A DNA stretch of 64,000 bases, taken from Puffinus mauretanicus (lineage: Eukaryota > Chordata > Aves > Procellariiformes > Procellariidae). The notes under the pieces were generated by a model. It was not told the origin of the DNA, searched no databases, and saw only the letters and a list, made by a program, of their open reading frames with translations. Position numbers and translations under genes: made by a program. This document shows positions 1 to 11,829 of this stretch, piece by piece (within the stretch, counting starts at the first letter, position 1; each line of letters opens with the position of its first letter). The stretch covers positions 62,001 through 126,000 of the forward strand of contig JAJKFH010000246.1 of the NCBI GenBank assembly GCA_023333565.1. The letters are read 5' to 3'.

Positions 1-3000
1 GATGGAGAGCTGGATGGACACACAGAAAGCAAGCCAGTTGGAGGGTGACTGCGCATTTGTACGATGTACATTTGTACATATGTTACTAGTTTTACTGCTA
101 CCCTTTAGAATTGAGTACATTTGGGATACCAGCTACGTACCACCACAAGCCATGTGAAGTAAATTCTGAAGAAATGAATTAAAAATGCAGTTAATTTTTC
201 CATGCGTTAGAGCTAGATTTCACTTGCTATACAGATTCCCAAGGAGACTCGTTTGAGAGAACTAATGAAACATTAATGCCTGCAAAAGATTTTTAAGAGT
301 GGTACTTTAGGAACTATTTGGCTTTGATGAAAGGTTTGACTGCCTGATAACCCCAGAGCCTGCAGTTATAGTACAATATTTATAAATGGAAGAGACATTT
401 ACAGCCTCATAAAAGCTTCTGTTTATTGTTATCAAATTGCAGTCTTGCACTGAAACATTAATATGTAGCTTAACCTGTTTCTTGTAGCTTTGTTATGTGA
501 ACAGATTAAGTAGCTGAGCAGGCATAACGGGCAGAAAACTAGCACATGCCAAGTGACAGGGATAATGCATGACTCTGAAAGAGGACAGTCCAAACACCGC
601 TACCAAACCTGTAGCCTGCCTTTGGCTCTTGAGACATCCAGCTCAAGAGCACAGACAGGCTGTAACTCCAGTGCGATGTTTCTTGTGAACAGGAAATTGC
701 TTTACACTGACTGAATCCTCTGAGGTTCTAGGACGCAGCATGGATCACAAATCTCACTAAAACGGGTCTGATCAGAGCACTGGGGAGTAACTGGGCCGAT
801 ACATTCCCCTGGACATCCTCTTGCTTAGCAGATGTCCATCCATTTCTCCCTTGGCCCCAGCACTGACCCGTTCTGGCACCCTGCTCTGCTTCTGCTCCAC
901 CTTCCAGTATGTACAACTACAGGGACTGAACAAACCTACAAGAAACAACACCTTATCTGACGGGGTAGACTCATATCTGCATCCTGAAAGGGGTAGGGTT
1001 TGGTGTGGGAGCTGGGTGACGAGCTGTCCTGGATGTCTTTGAAAATTTCCAATGCTCAGGCAAGTTTTGGCTAGGAACCCAGTGCCTTGGAAATGCAGCA
1101 ACCAACCCAGGAGACAATGGAAGGAGGATGTGGCTGTAAAAACTCTTGTTTCCCCTGTTCCACCTGATTAATTAGCACATTTGACATAGAACAGCAGCCT
1201 CTGATGCTCTGTACAGCTGCTGGCGAATCAGAAATAGCGTGATATTATAGCGTTATATTCCTCTCTGATGTATGTATACCCATGGCAGTCTCTGAACAAA
1301 TGTATTTCAATTTAAAACATTATGATTTCATAAAGGAATGCAGAACTGACATTGATGCTTTTATTGTCAAATCAGCTCAGCATATAACCTCTCTCCTTCA
1401 AGTAAAGTCTTGAGCAAATAGCCCTTGCAATGTGATGTGAAGGTTAATAAGCGTAGTCCTTGTCTGGCTAAAAGTGGCAGAAAAACACTACAGTGGCTGC
1501 TTCTTCCTTTGAGATCCCCAAGGTGGCTCGTGGAAGTTCTAGTTCTTTGCCCCGCTTGTGGTCCGAGCTCCTACTATGAACTACATCTTCCCTAAAGCAC
1601 TACGGCTATCTTGGCGGCAGGCTGTGCTGTACAGTTTGGTTACATATATTTTAGCATAGTGTCTCTTTGGAAATACCAGTACTTCAGGAGATCCTGTCCA
1701 GATGAGATGGAAAGGGCTGGAAATACAGATTACCAGAGGAATGCACACCTTAACACCTTATTGAATTAGCTTGGAATGAAATGCTATAGATCCCTACAAT
1801 TTCAAATACTGAAAGCGACCTGAAATGGACTTCTCAGCTTTTCCACTGGAAATAAAATGCCTTTAACAATCTAGCAGGAATCATATTTTCTGCTGAAATA
1901 TCTTTTGGATATCAATTTCCTGGCCAGCTCTATGAATTCCTGATGAATTCCTAAGAAACCAGACTTCCTATATCCCATAACTAGTTTGGAAAGCCTCATT
2001 TTGTTTTTTTTCTACCCACTGAGAATGAAAATCTGGTGTTCCATATTTCAATCACCTTTTTTGCTACAACCTGTTAGGCAAAACGTCAGTGAGACATTAT
2101 AAAAGTCCTCAAAGTCTTTTCAGCATATACATCTCAGGGCCTTTAATACAGCTAGCGCACATGCTGTGGGAGGGCTTTATGTTCCATGTTCAGCTCTCTG
2201 CATTACAAGAAGCAGCGAGTCCTACAGACCAGAGGTCTAACACACTGCAGAAGTGCTCCTCGTGGGTATATGTAAAGAGCTGAGCAAGGTAATCGTAGAA
2301 AATTGTATGCCTCAAACTCTTCCACAGTCTAATGGCAAGAAAATAATGAACTGGGCAAGTCATTAAAAAAGTATGAACTCAGCTGAAATATTCACTTTTC
2401 TTTATGGAAGGACAGAGGTTCTAGGAACACCGTGAATACATATGAATGTATAAAGCTAACTGCTGAGCTGCCCATTCCAATGTGGTTTAAACCTAGCTAC
2501 TTAATCACTGGTCTTCATTTACAGTAGAGAAGACAGCAATCCTCAAGTCATGTCGATGCACAAATACAACTGGACCCAGGCAGGAATCGACAGGAGCACC
2601 TCCACTGCCACACACCACTGGGTCCCATCATGGATGTGGATGATGAGAATGAGTTTCATATTTGTAGGACAACAGGAGATAAGGCCAGAAGAAACTCCCA
2701 GTAATTGTCTATCCATCTTCCTTCCCATCCATGTTACAATCCTCCTTAACCATGAAATGTTTATGTCTCATCCTTGTTTTCATATTTAAGGCTTACTATC
2801 TTTTCTTCCCTTCCTTAGGAATCTACAGACTTAATATGAGCCATTTAAAAAAAAAAAAAGGAAAAGATTCTTTTGGCAATGGTAATGCAGACACATAAAT
2901 CTTAACTGCTTTTTCAATTCATGTACTGCATCCTTTTAGACTTGCTCCCTGCTGAAACCAGCATGATAGCTGCAAATTTAAAATTGGTTCTTAATTTGAA

Positions 3001-6000
3001 GACCTTTGAGTTTTGATACTCTAGACTTGCATTTTCAAACTTCGTGACATTTATACTAAGGCACCAGGGTTATTTGAATTTATTTTTCATTATCAGTAAA
3101 AAAGCCTTCAATATATTATGTCACGATTAATTTGAACACAAGTCCCTGAAACAAAATAAAAGCAAGGAGAATGCTTCTAACTCTTAAGTTTTAGTACTTA
3201 GCAGCTTTTTGTAATGGAAACATCCTACCTTTTCTAGAGTTTACTTGAGCATTTTAGGAAGATGGAGATGAAGCTCTCAATATCTCTGTTCAATTAAAAA
3301 CTTCTCTGAGCATCTCAAACCCCAAAAGAATAGGTTCCAATTAGTTTGTTTCCTAGTGGTCAAAACGTTATAAAGCAAAGGTTTTACTAATGTCACACCG
3401 TCACCCCATTTCAATGCTGATATGACACTTTGCTCAAAACAGTTTGCAATGAAGACCGAAGACATAAAACTTTACTTCTAGCTGTAAGTACAGTTTCCAT
3501 GTAGCGTAGACCATGACCTAAATGTGCGCACAGAGTGCCCAGAGATGCCTGCTTCCAGTTCCGACTGTTAATTTGATGCTAGCTCACTGGTGTGTACTGA
3601 ACTGCTGTCATGGGCGTAGATACATTTGCCAGCTGTATCGACTCTAACTGCATTCTGCAGTTTCCCTCTCTTGGCAGCTCTGGGGATGCCTTCCCTGCTG
3701 GAAAACGATTGTTTCCCCAGCGCAGATATCCCATCCTTGCAGAACATAGAAACCATCCCTGCTCTGGCACTCCTGGCTGAGGAAGCGGCAGCCCTCGGTG
3801 CTTGCCTCCTCCTGGGAACGGGCAGCGGTGAGCTCACTGGCTTAGCCTGAGTGACAGCAGCAGGGACACAAAGGTGTCACGCCTTTGGTGGCAGGCAGCT
3901 CCATCGCTGTGCTCATTTCAACAGCAATTGCTACTGCCAGCCTTGTGCCACATAAGCTGGCCCCAGCGAGCCGTACACACAGCACAGGAGAAAGCTTTGC
4001 TAGCAGCAGGGTGAGCTGAGGCCATGCCCGGGCCTTGGAGACCCAGAATAGAGATGAAAATATGATGGGACTGTAATAGGCTCCACCCCACAAATTCCTC
4101 CAGCAGGAAGGCAAACAATTACTGCAATTTACAGCTGCCAGCCCCAAACATAATTAATGTGCAATCGCAGCCAGACAACCATCTTAAGGGAGAACGTGGT
4201 CTACTTAGCTCACTTACCCAGAGTAAAAGGACTTTATTTTTAGGGATCACTGCTAATGGCAGCCAGTTTCTTGGGGGCCATCAGGACTTAAGCAGATGTG
4301 GGAGCAGATGGCAGGACAATAATGCTTTTTTGGATGATTGACTAATACCTTTTGCCAAATGCCAGTGGTAATAAAGATATTTTGCCCATCTTAGATCAAG
4401 TGACAAGGAATTTTCATCCCAAGAGGTGACAGGAGTTGAATTTTACTTTTCTTTGTGTGTTTGTAAGCACCAAGAAGTACCCATGAACTGTACTCAACAA
4501 TGCTTTTGCCTTCTTTCCCTCCATCTAAGAAATTGTAGCTCTCTGTATATTTTTAAGAGGTAATACTAATATTTAATCAGTTTTATCATGTCTCGACTCT
4601 GTTGAAAGCAGGATGACATATACCAAAGCAAGGGAGTAAAATCTGTCCGGCAGAAGGGAAAATTTATGGCTGCAATTTTGCAGAGGGGTCCCTATGATGC
4701 AGTAAACTGCAAGAATGAAGCATGAAGAGTTTATTAAAGCCATAAGAATCCTGAAATGAGATTACAGCCTTTATACTCTGCCACGCTTCAGATTTGATAA
4801 CGCATGTCTCCCACCCACCCCCTCCCCCTGCCAGCTCTCCTGGAAAGGCAGAGAAAGGAACAAATCCACAGTAGATTGATTTTGATTTCACATGTAGCAT
4901 TCTCATTAATTTTCAAGGCATCAGCTCACGCAGATCAAAGCGGCAGAAAATGCTGACATCAGCTTTCATATCTGAGAGCTTATCACTCCCCAATGATAAA
5001 ACTGCAGGATTATCAAGGAGTGCATCTGCAAGTCTATAGCTACTGTAAAAAGCATTGTGACATATAAATGCACAATGTGACACCATTACTGTATCATCTT
5101 TACTGGAACACTTAGCAAAACATTTTCAGTGTCACCAAATGACAGTCATGCCTTTGATTTTATTTCTCAGTTTTGTAGCCTTAGAAATTATAATTTGGGG
5201 GTAGCACTTTTTTTTTCTTTGTCCTGGCTGCCCCCAGCTCTGACATGACCATCGGCAATGGAAAATGTGCCATGAAAGATATGGTCTAGCACGGCCAAAG
5301 AATCCTTCACCCTTTTCAGACCTGCTGATGGAGTGTCATTGTGACGGCAAATGATCCCTTAAAACCGCCATTAGAAATGCTTATTTTATCATTCCAGGTT
5401 TTTTTTTACGCTTGGTTTGCTCCTACAGAGAACCTCAGGAGCAAGAGACACGGTGTTCCCTGGACTTTACACAAGCTATGCCCTCTTGCTTGCTTGTTTT
5501 GTTAGCAGGGGAGACAAGTCAAGGAAAACATTGTATCTTTATTTAGTCTTCCTCTTTAATGCAGAGGACCGACACAGTCCTAAGAGCTCTTAGGGCATTA
5601 AATAAATGGGAAAACAATTTCCCAATAACCATGGAGTATAACATCCCTGGTACTTGGTTTTTGACAGCAGAGAGAGGGGTTGCAAATTCTCTGTTATGCA
5701 GGGATAACAGTTACGTTCGCAGCCGCTCTTCTTCCTTCTTCTATGTCCTACCATTCAACAATGCAGGCTTAGGGATGAGTTCACAGCAGGAAAACAGGGG
5801 AAGGGCTAACTAAAGAAGCTTGGACATTTAGCTAAACATTTCACTAAAAGCCTGGTTGCTTGTACTGCTCTGAGTAAGTTTTAGAGAAAACAAACCTGTA
5901 ACATTTCTCCCCATTCTGGGAATCATACAGGAGGGCAGATCCATCCTTTCTTGGTAATTGCGGTACCGTCAAAATGTACCTCACCCAAAGTCACAATGTG

Positions 6001-9000
6001 TTTACAGATTACAAAGATTGTAAAAGCACGGGTAGAAAGTACACTTGTAGCACACCTCATGTAGGTTTGCTTCTCACCAACCACTGGGGCAGGGAGGAGG
6101 GGAAGGCTATGTTCTTTTTTACCACAAACCCAAATCAATCCAGAAATCTTCAGTCAGAAATACTGCATGAAGACTAAACTTCAAAATGCAATACTAAGAT
6201 CAAGCTGTTCTGAAGCTGTTAATACATAGTCCTCACCCTCAAAAAGTCGTGTCTGAGCAGTCCCAATGAATTTTATTTTTATGGCTCTAGCCTTGGTCAT
6301 GCCGGTCCTTACAGCCTACCAACTCAGACTTAGTGCACATCTGCCTACTACAGCTGCTTCTGCACACCTGCATCATGTAAAGCACTGCATCTCCACTCTC
6401 TCACAGTGCTTTTCTAATTATCTTTGATCTGAGAGAGTGCAAAGGAGTTACTTGTACTGGTCAGGATGTAGATCACCTGCCTCATGGCGAGAAACTAAAG
6501 ACATTTGATTAGGTTTATCCAAGACAAAGGTGTGATTCAAAGGCAAGAGGTTTGCGGTAGAAGCAAACAGGAATTAAGAATCATGTCCTCGGGGACAGGG
6601 CAAACATCACCTGCAAATGAAGGCAAACAATACAGCGTAGGATAATTTACAGACCAGAAACAATCACAATCACCATCACAATAGTTCATCCTGATATTAA
6701 AATGACCTGTTGCTTTGTGGGTAAGTCTTATCAAGCTCACTGCACAGAAGCTACTTGTGTTGCTGATAATAGTGTGTCTGTGAAGCTGACTGTAGGCTGC
6801 AGAACACAGTCAATGAGCCCACACATCCAAAAAGTGCACACGTCCGGATGCCCTGGATGTTAGCCCAGACTGAACTCCGTAGCTGTTGGCTGTGCTGCCT
6901 AAACTTGCTTTGAACTAGCCCATTCACCATATCTACTCCCAGGTATCCTAAGGAATCACTTAGACGAATGACAAAAACAAGCCCTTTCCAAGGAAAGGGA
7001 CTAATCTTAGCAATAAGAAACAAACAGAAAGCCCAGCTGGCTAATTAATGGAAATAGCAGTTTGGTTTGCGATTAGAAATAATAATATGCCACCCAGAGA
7101 AAAACAAACGAACAAACAACAAAAACCAAACAGCAATGAGTGCTATGCTAGGATAATCTGAATAGGAATTGCATAAAATGCCTTTTTGGAAAGTCCCTGA
7201 CCACCTCCTTTATACACATCATGAAGTCACTATCACCAAAACACTGAATAATGCATATCTCTTTCCTTTAAATGTAAAGAAAGAGCCTGTGATACAAGAC
7301 CAATAAGATGACTACTTAAACACATTCTAGACAGAACTCGGACTGAAGACATAATGAAGAAATACCACCCAGCAGAAGTAATAATACATCCTGTCAGTAC
7401 TTGTAACAGTCCAAAAGCAATTTATCCTCTAGAACTGAGAAGAAAACACTTCCGTTTAGTGGGACCTTCTGACATTTTGAAATGCATTTGTATTGTAAAA
7501 TAGCTCAAGAGTTGAGATTTCTGGTGAAACTTAAAAATTGGGAAATACCAAAAGGCTCTGTTTTGATAATGTTGAATCTTTTTCTTTAAAAAGAGAAGAG
7601 GATGTTTTAAATCAACATTGAAGCAGTATAAAAGAAAATAAAGAGCATTTTAGCATAAAATGAATGTTATAGTACAAAAGTCTCAATGAAATTAAATGAA
7701 ATAGCATGAAAATTAAATGTTTTAACTCATTGAGACAAACAATCCTGCATTACTTAAATGACGTGCGCAAGCTATTTGCTTCCACCCCTTCCCATTGAAA
7801 ATGGCATCAAAAAGTAAACGTGCCCATGAAATTTCTGCTTTGCTGAAACTGCACTATTCCAGTAGAAAAACCTCATTTTGCCACATTTTCTTTGCTCTTA
7901 TTTCTACATACAGAATTTGGACTCTGCAGCAAAAAAAGGCTCCACTACCCTGGTCATGGGTAAGCAAACTGGCTATGATAGTAAGAGCCCTCTTTTTTTA
8001 CAACTCTTATCTGAGCAGTAGAAGCTAGTAGATGGTGAGGCCTTTTTAAAATGGTGTCCCTTTTAGCTCAAAGTATAAATATTTGCCAAGAAATCTGCCG
8101 ATCATGCCTTGGAGATTTCTCTGTTTAGTTGAATTTTGAGAGCTACAGCATGTTTGATGGGACCAGATGCAACTCAGATGTGTTGACGGGGATTTAGTAG
8201 CAGCAATCCTAGTAAATATCACTAAAAGTCCGTATCAGATTGTGACCTTCCCAAATTCAAAATGTAACATTGTTAAGCACAACACAGCCTACCATAACGC
8301 TCTTTCACAGCCTTCTACTTCCTTTTCCAACTTGTCAACTCAGGTGAGGCTTTTTACAGCTACCCAGTGACACTCCACTCATAAATCCAAGTATCTCACT
8401 GATGTACTCAGGCTGCTTTTTCCTCCAGAGCTTCTGGCCGCTCTGACACACAAAGTGAGAGTGTCCTCTCATTTGGCAAAAGGATTTCTTTGTCAGTTAG
8501 GGCAGGTAAGGATCTGCTAAGCTGAATGAAAAGAAAAGCTGCCACTGAAGACACCACTTGGAATTTTAAAACCTAGATCATCCCAAGCCTCTTATACCCA
8601 TCAAAAGGTTATTATTTAACTTGGAAAATGGTGTGTAATTAAAAGGTCAAGCTTTTAAAGGAGTGCACATTTTAATGCTATCAGTAGTGAACCTGTTGAG
8701 CTAATGCCCATATTAGGTTACCGAGTCAAGTATTCTGGCCTATTAATATTTATAGCCAAGCAACTGAGTGAAGATATTTGGCACCTACACGGTGCGCTAC
8801 TTGAGTATACGCCCTGCACGCAGGAGATGGCAAATAGCATGACTTTCAATTTACAGGAGAAAAAAAAAAAACACAAGGCACGGAGGAGATTTGCCACATG
8901 CTTGCCCAAGAGGACTCTGAACCTCATGATGCTGGGAACTTGACTCAGCAATCCTGGCAGTTGCCTCTTCCGAGACTCAAGCTCTTAGCCAACATGCAGC

Positions 9001-10674
9001 CCTGACCTGAATGGCAGAAAGGAGCTTCCACATCTCCAGGCATGTTTTATGGAGAAGAGATAAGAGAGGGGGGATGCTATAACTCATGGCGCTACCATGG
9101 ACCAACTCCAGGAGAGCAAAGGACAGTCAAGACAGCAGACAAACATGATTACCAATACTAATCACTATTTTCAGGTTCTTTTTACCCTGAATTTTCACCA
9201 ACAAAAGTGATGTCTTTTTAAAGACACTAATAATATCTGAATTTTCAGTTCTTGTAAAGAATTTGCTGCTATGTTAAGAATAGAAAAGATTCATTCTGAC
9301 AGTCATGAAAGTAACCCCAAACCAAAGACTTCAAACTCCATGTTGCAACTTTTGTGCCTTATGGGTAACTCACTCCTATTCTTTCTGTCCTCCTCTCCTG
9401 TCGGGTTTATTTTTATAAGATCTTTCAGGTTTCAAATTGGATTAATGAATAAAGAACCTTTCTCTTTTTTACCCTGTGTGAGATTTTTCAATATGAGATG
9501 TTTGGTGACCTTAATTACTCTTGACAGGATTTGTTATATATATCTGTTGAGATAATACAGTTGCATTGTTTTAGGTACTCTGTCTTAGTACCACTCCTTG
9601 TAATTACTTCTGAAATCATAAATCTCTTGTAAACCTGACTTTTGTTTTCATTTTGTTGCCTGTTTGAAAGCCATTCACACTGAAATGATCTCATCAGCCT
9701 TTGCAAATTGAGGAAAAAAAGGCTGTTAAATGTATATTTCATCCTCTTCTTGATCAAAAACATGTATTTCTAAAAATTTCCATATTTGTATCTTTTTGTT
9801 TTGCATAAGTGTCTTGTGAGCACCTATGTTCTGGTACAATACTGGAACTGCAGCCAATTTATACGGATTTCCAAACTATACTTCTTATAATATAGCCCTA
9901 AAATAGTTTCCTCAGGATCCAGTGCAAATACACTACATCGCAGTTGAAAACTGTGATCAGGGTTATATAGTGGCCTCAGAGTCACACATAAAGAATTACT
10001 CAACCCCTTCAAAAAGTGTGTGTGGGTGTAATGCAGAGTCACTCTGTCCCAGCTGATACCTCCTCCAGACCTTCTTAATTCAGCAGCCACGTGCCTCTGT
10101 AGTCTTTCCCTGCAGCAGCTCCCTTCTCCCTTTGGGCTGATGCCACAGGATGGGGAAATCAAAACAACAGCTTGATTCCCATCTGCTGCAGAGACCCACC
10201 TTCCCTCCCAGCAGCTGTCACGTCTTGTGCACCTGAAATAATGCTTCATGAAGGACAGTAAGGGATGTATCACTTCTCTGACCAGCCCACGCATAAAATG
10301 ATACCAATGATGACATACATCCACAGGCACCAAAAAGTCAGATCAGATTTGAAATGAAAACTGTTCCAGTCCCCCATTTTTCTTGGTCTAGAACTGCATT
10401 TAAGTCTGTTTTGAAGATTGTTGGAACATGAGCTGGAACCAAACCAAGTCTACCTGAGATGCAGCTGACGTGTCTCCTTAAAAGGCACATACACATGGAC
10501 ATATAAATGAGCCTGCCCATACTCCAGACCCAAACCTAGCTGGCACAGCCTGTACAATATTTGCAGTTAAGTGAAGTGTTACATTATGAAATAAAAATAA
10601 AGAAAAAAAGCCATTGGCTGCCTTTGATAATTTGGTCTTTATTTATTCTATTTGAATGCATTCCTTCATGGCAT
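1..10674. other. Single-copy noncoding stretch, no gene recognised
   Basis: I read this stretch on both strands and found no recognisable exon, RNA gene or young transposon. It is AT-rich with short homopolymers, such as 13 A at 2847-2859, and an A/C-rich low-complexity patch at about 7100-7132. A mildly GC-rich patch lies at about 3660-3860. Open frames are short and lack domain motifs. The longest, 169 codons on the minus strand at 9824-10333, is near what chance allows in 64 kb. Intergenic or intronic DNA is the simplest reading. Confidence 0.6.
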
Positions 10675-10679
10675 CCTGC
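10675..10679. repeat. Possible left target-site duplication of the first LTR
   Basis: CCTGC abuts the LTR end and resembles CCTCC at 11825-11829 beyond the other end (4 of 5 bases match). The choice of LTR end (TGTGGTTT at 10680) partly rests on this match, so the two are not independent. Confidence 0.4.
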
Positions 10680-10819
10680 TGTGGTTTAAACCGGCAGGCA
10701 GCCAAGCACGACACGGCCGCTTGCTCACCACCCCCCTCCCCCCCGCTCCCAGTGGGATGGGGGAGAGAATCAGGAAAAAAACCCAAACAAGTAAAATTTG
10801 TGGATTGAGATAAAGACAG

Positions 10820-10825
10820 TTTAAT
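10820..10825 (-). terminator. Candidate poly(A) signal of the first LTR
   Basis: ATTAAA on the minus strand, downstream of the inferred start site and inside the LTR. It is the common variant of AATAAA. Its position fits the end of an R region, but no transcript evidence is available here. Confidence 0.4.
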
Positions 10826-10842
10826 AGAACAGAAAAGGAATG

Positions 10843-10890
10843 AATAATAATAACAACAACAACAACAACAATAATAATAATAATAATAAT
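10843..10890. repeat. (AAT)n(AAC)n(AAT)n microsatellite inside the first LTR
   Basis: A 48-bp compound trinucleotide tract: AAT units, then AAC units, then about seven AAT units. It belongs to the LTR body, since recognisable LTR sequence flanks it on both sides. It yields spurious poly-Asn, poly-Ile and poly-Leu/Tyr open frames that should not be called genes. Confidence 0.9.
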
Positions 10891-10909
10891 GGTAGAATAT
10901 ACAAAATGA

Positions 10910-11398
10910 GTGATGTACAATGCAATTGTACATTTGCCCCTGTACTCGGCACTGCTGAGGCCACACCTCGAATACTGTGTTCAGTTCTGGGCCCCTCACT
11001 ACAAGAAGGACATGGAGGTGCTGGAGCGTGTCCAGAGAAGGGCAATGAAGCTGGTGAAGGGCCTGGAGCACAAGTCTTATGAGGAGCGGCTGAGGGAACT
11101 GGGACTGTTTTGTCTGGAGAAGAGGAGGCTGAGGGGAAACCTCATCGCGCTCTACCGCTACCTGAAGGGAGGTTGTAGCGAGGTGGGTGTTGGTCTCTTC
11201 TGCCAAGTAACCTGCGATAGGATGAGAGGAAATGGCCTCAAGTTGCGCCAAGGGAGGTTTAGATTGGACATTAGGAGAAATTTCTTTACTGAAAGAGTGG
11301 TCAGGCCTTGGAACAGGCTGCCCGGGGAAGTGATTGAATCACCATCCCTGGAAGTATTTAAAAGACGTGTAGATGTGGCGCTTAGGGACATGGTTTAG
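10910..11398 (+). pseudogene. CR1 ORF2 C-terminal fragment (frame intact)
   Basis: The frame runs open for 162 codons to TAG at 11396-11398. All but the first few codons are the C-terminal region of the CR1 ORF2 protein (endonuclease/reverse transcriptase), downstream of the catalytic palm. Recognisable pieces are [31 protein letters not shown] and [16 protein letters not shown]. It lacks endonuclease and all RT catalytic motifs, so it can encode no active enzyme. The absence of stops and frameshifts, unlike the copies at 22771-24874, suggests a younger insertion. The first codons are LTR-derived. Confidence 0.9.
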
Positions 11399-11485
11399 TG
11401 GGCATGGTGGTGTTGCATTGACGGTTGGACTCAATGATCTTAGAGGTCTTTTCCAACCTTAATGATTCTATGATTCTATGATTCT
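10928..11485 (+). mobile_element. 5'-truncated CR1 LINE inserted in the first LTR
   Basis: The copy starts at the CR1 ORF2 segment encoding [13 protein letters not shown] and runs to the 3' tail with repeated ATTCTATG units (about 11465-11485). It interrupts the LTR: the LTR sequence GATGTACAATGCAATT resumes on the far side as AATTGCTCACCATC. AATT occurs at both junctions (10924-10927 and 11486-11489), either a 4-bp target duplication or microhomology; CR1 usually makes none or very short ones. The first few bases, GTACATT, do not match CR1 well and may be filler. The LTR was therefore already present when this CR1 moved. Confidence 0.95.
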
Positions 11486-11561
11486 AATTGCTCACCATCT
11501 GCTGATCGATGCCCAGCCCGTCCCCAAGCAGCGATCGCTACTTCCCAGACCACGCCTCCTA

Positions 11562-11570
11562 GTTTATATA
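11562..11570 (-). promoter_or_regulatory. TATA box of the first LTR
   Basis: The minus strand reads TATATAAAC, followed downstream by a CpG-containing stretch, as expected at a U3/R boundary. A start site near 11535 is inferred from spacing only. Confidence 0.5.
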
Positions 11571-11603
11571 CTAAGCATGACATCACATGGTATGGAATAC
11601 CCC

Positions 11604-11608
11604 ATTGG
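11604..11608 (-). promoter_or_regulatory. CCAAT box of the first LTR
   Basis: The minus strand reads GGCCAATGG. It lies about 35 bp upstream of the TATA-like element, a usual spacing in an LTR U3 promoter. Activity is not implied. Confidence 0.5.
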
Positions 11609-11824
11609 CCAGTTGGGTTAGCTGTCCTGGCTATGCTCCCTCCCAGCTTCTTGTGCACCTGGCAGAGCATGGGAAGCTGAGAAGTCCTTGACTATATAAG
11701 CACTACTTAGCAACAACTAAAACATCAGTGTGCTATCAACATTCTTCTCATACTAAATCCAAAACACAGCACTATACCAACTACTAGGAAGAAAATTAGC
11801 TCTATCCCAGCTGAAACCAGGACA

Positions 11825-11829
11825 CCTCC
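11825..11829. repeat. Possible right target-site duplication of the first LTR
   Basis: CCTCC directly follows the TGTCC terminus of the LTR and is the partner of CCTGC at 10675-10679, with one mismatch. The mismatch would fit an old insertion. Confidence 0.4.

Larger units (their letters stand above)
10680..11824 (-). mobile_element. Solo LTR of an endogenous retrovirus, interrupted by a CR1
   Basis: On the minus strand the element begins TGTCCTGGTTTCAGCTGG at 11824 and ends GGTTTAAACCACA at 10680, so it has the TG...CA ends of a retroviral LTR. I recognise the start and the CCACAAATTTTACTTG stretch from a bird LTR family, but cannot name it with certainty. Without the inserted CR1 it is about 580 bp. 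Promoter-like elements on the minus strand are CCAAT at 11604-11608 and TATATAAAC at 11562-11570; ATTAAA at 10820-10825 is a candidate poly(A) signal. No gag, pol or env lies beside it, so it is a solo LTR left by LTR-LTR recombination. The flanks CCTGC (10675-10679) and CCTCC (11825-11829) may be a 5-bp target duplication with one mismatch. Confidence 0.85.

Noticed and set aside
10840..11082. Open frames encoding poly-Asn, poly-Ile or poly-Leu/Tyr
   Set aside because: They are translations of the AAT/AAC microsatellite inside the LTR.
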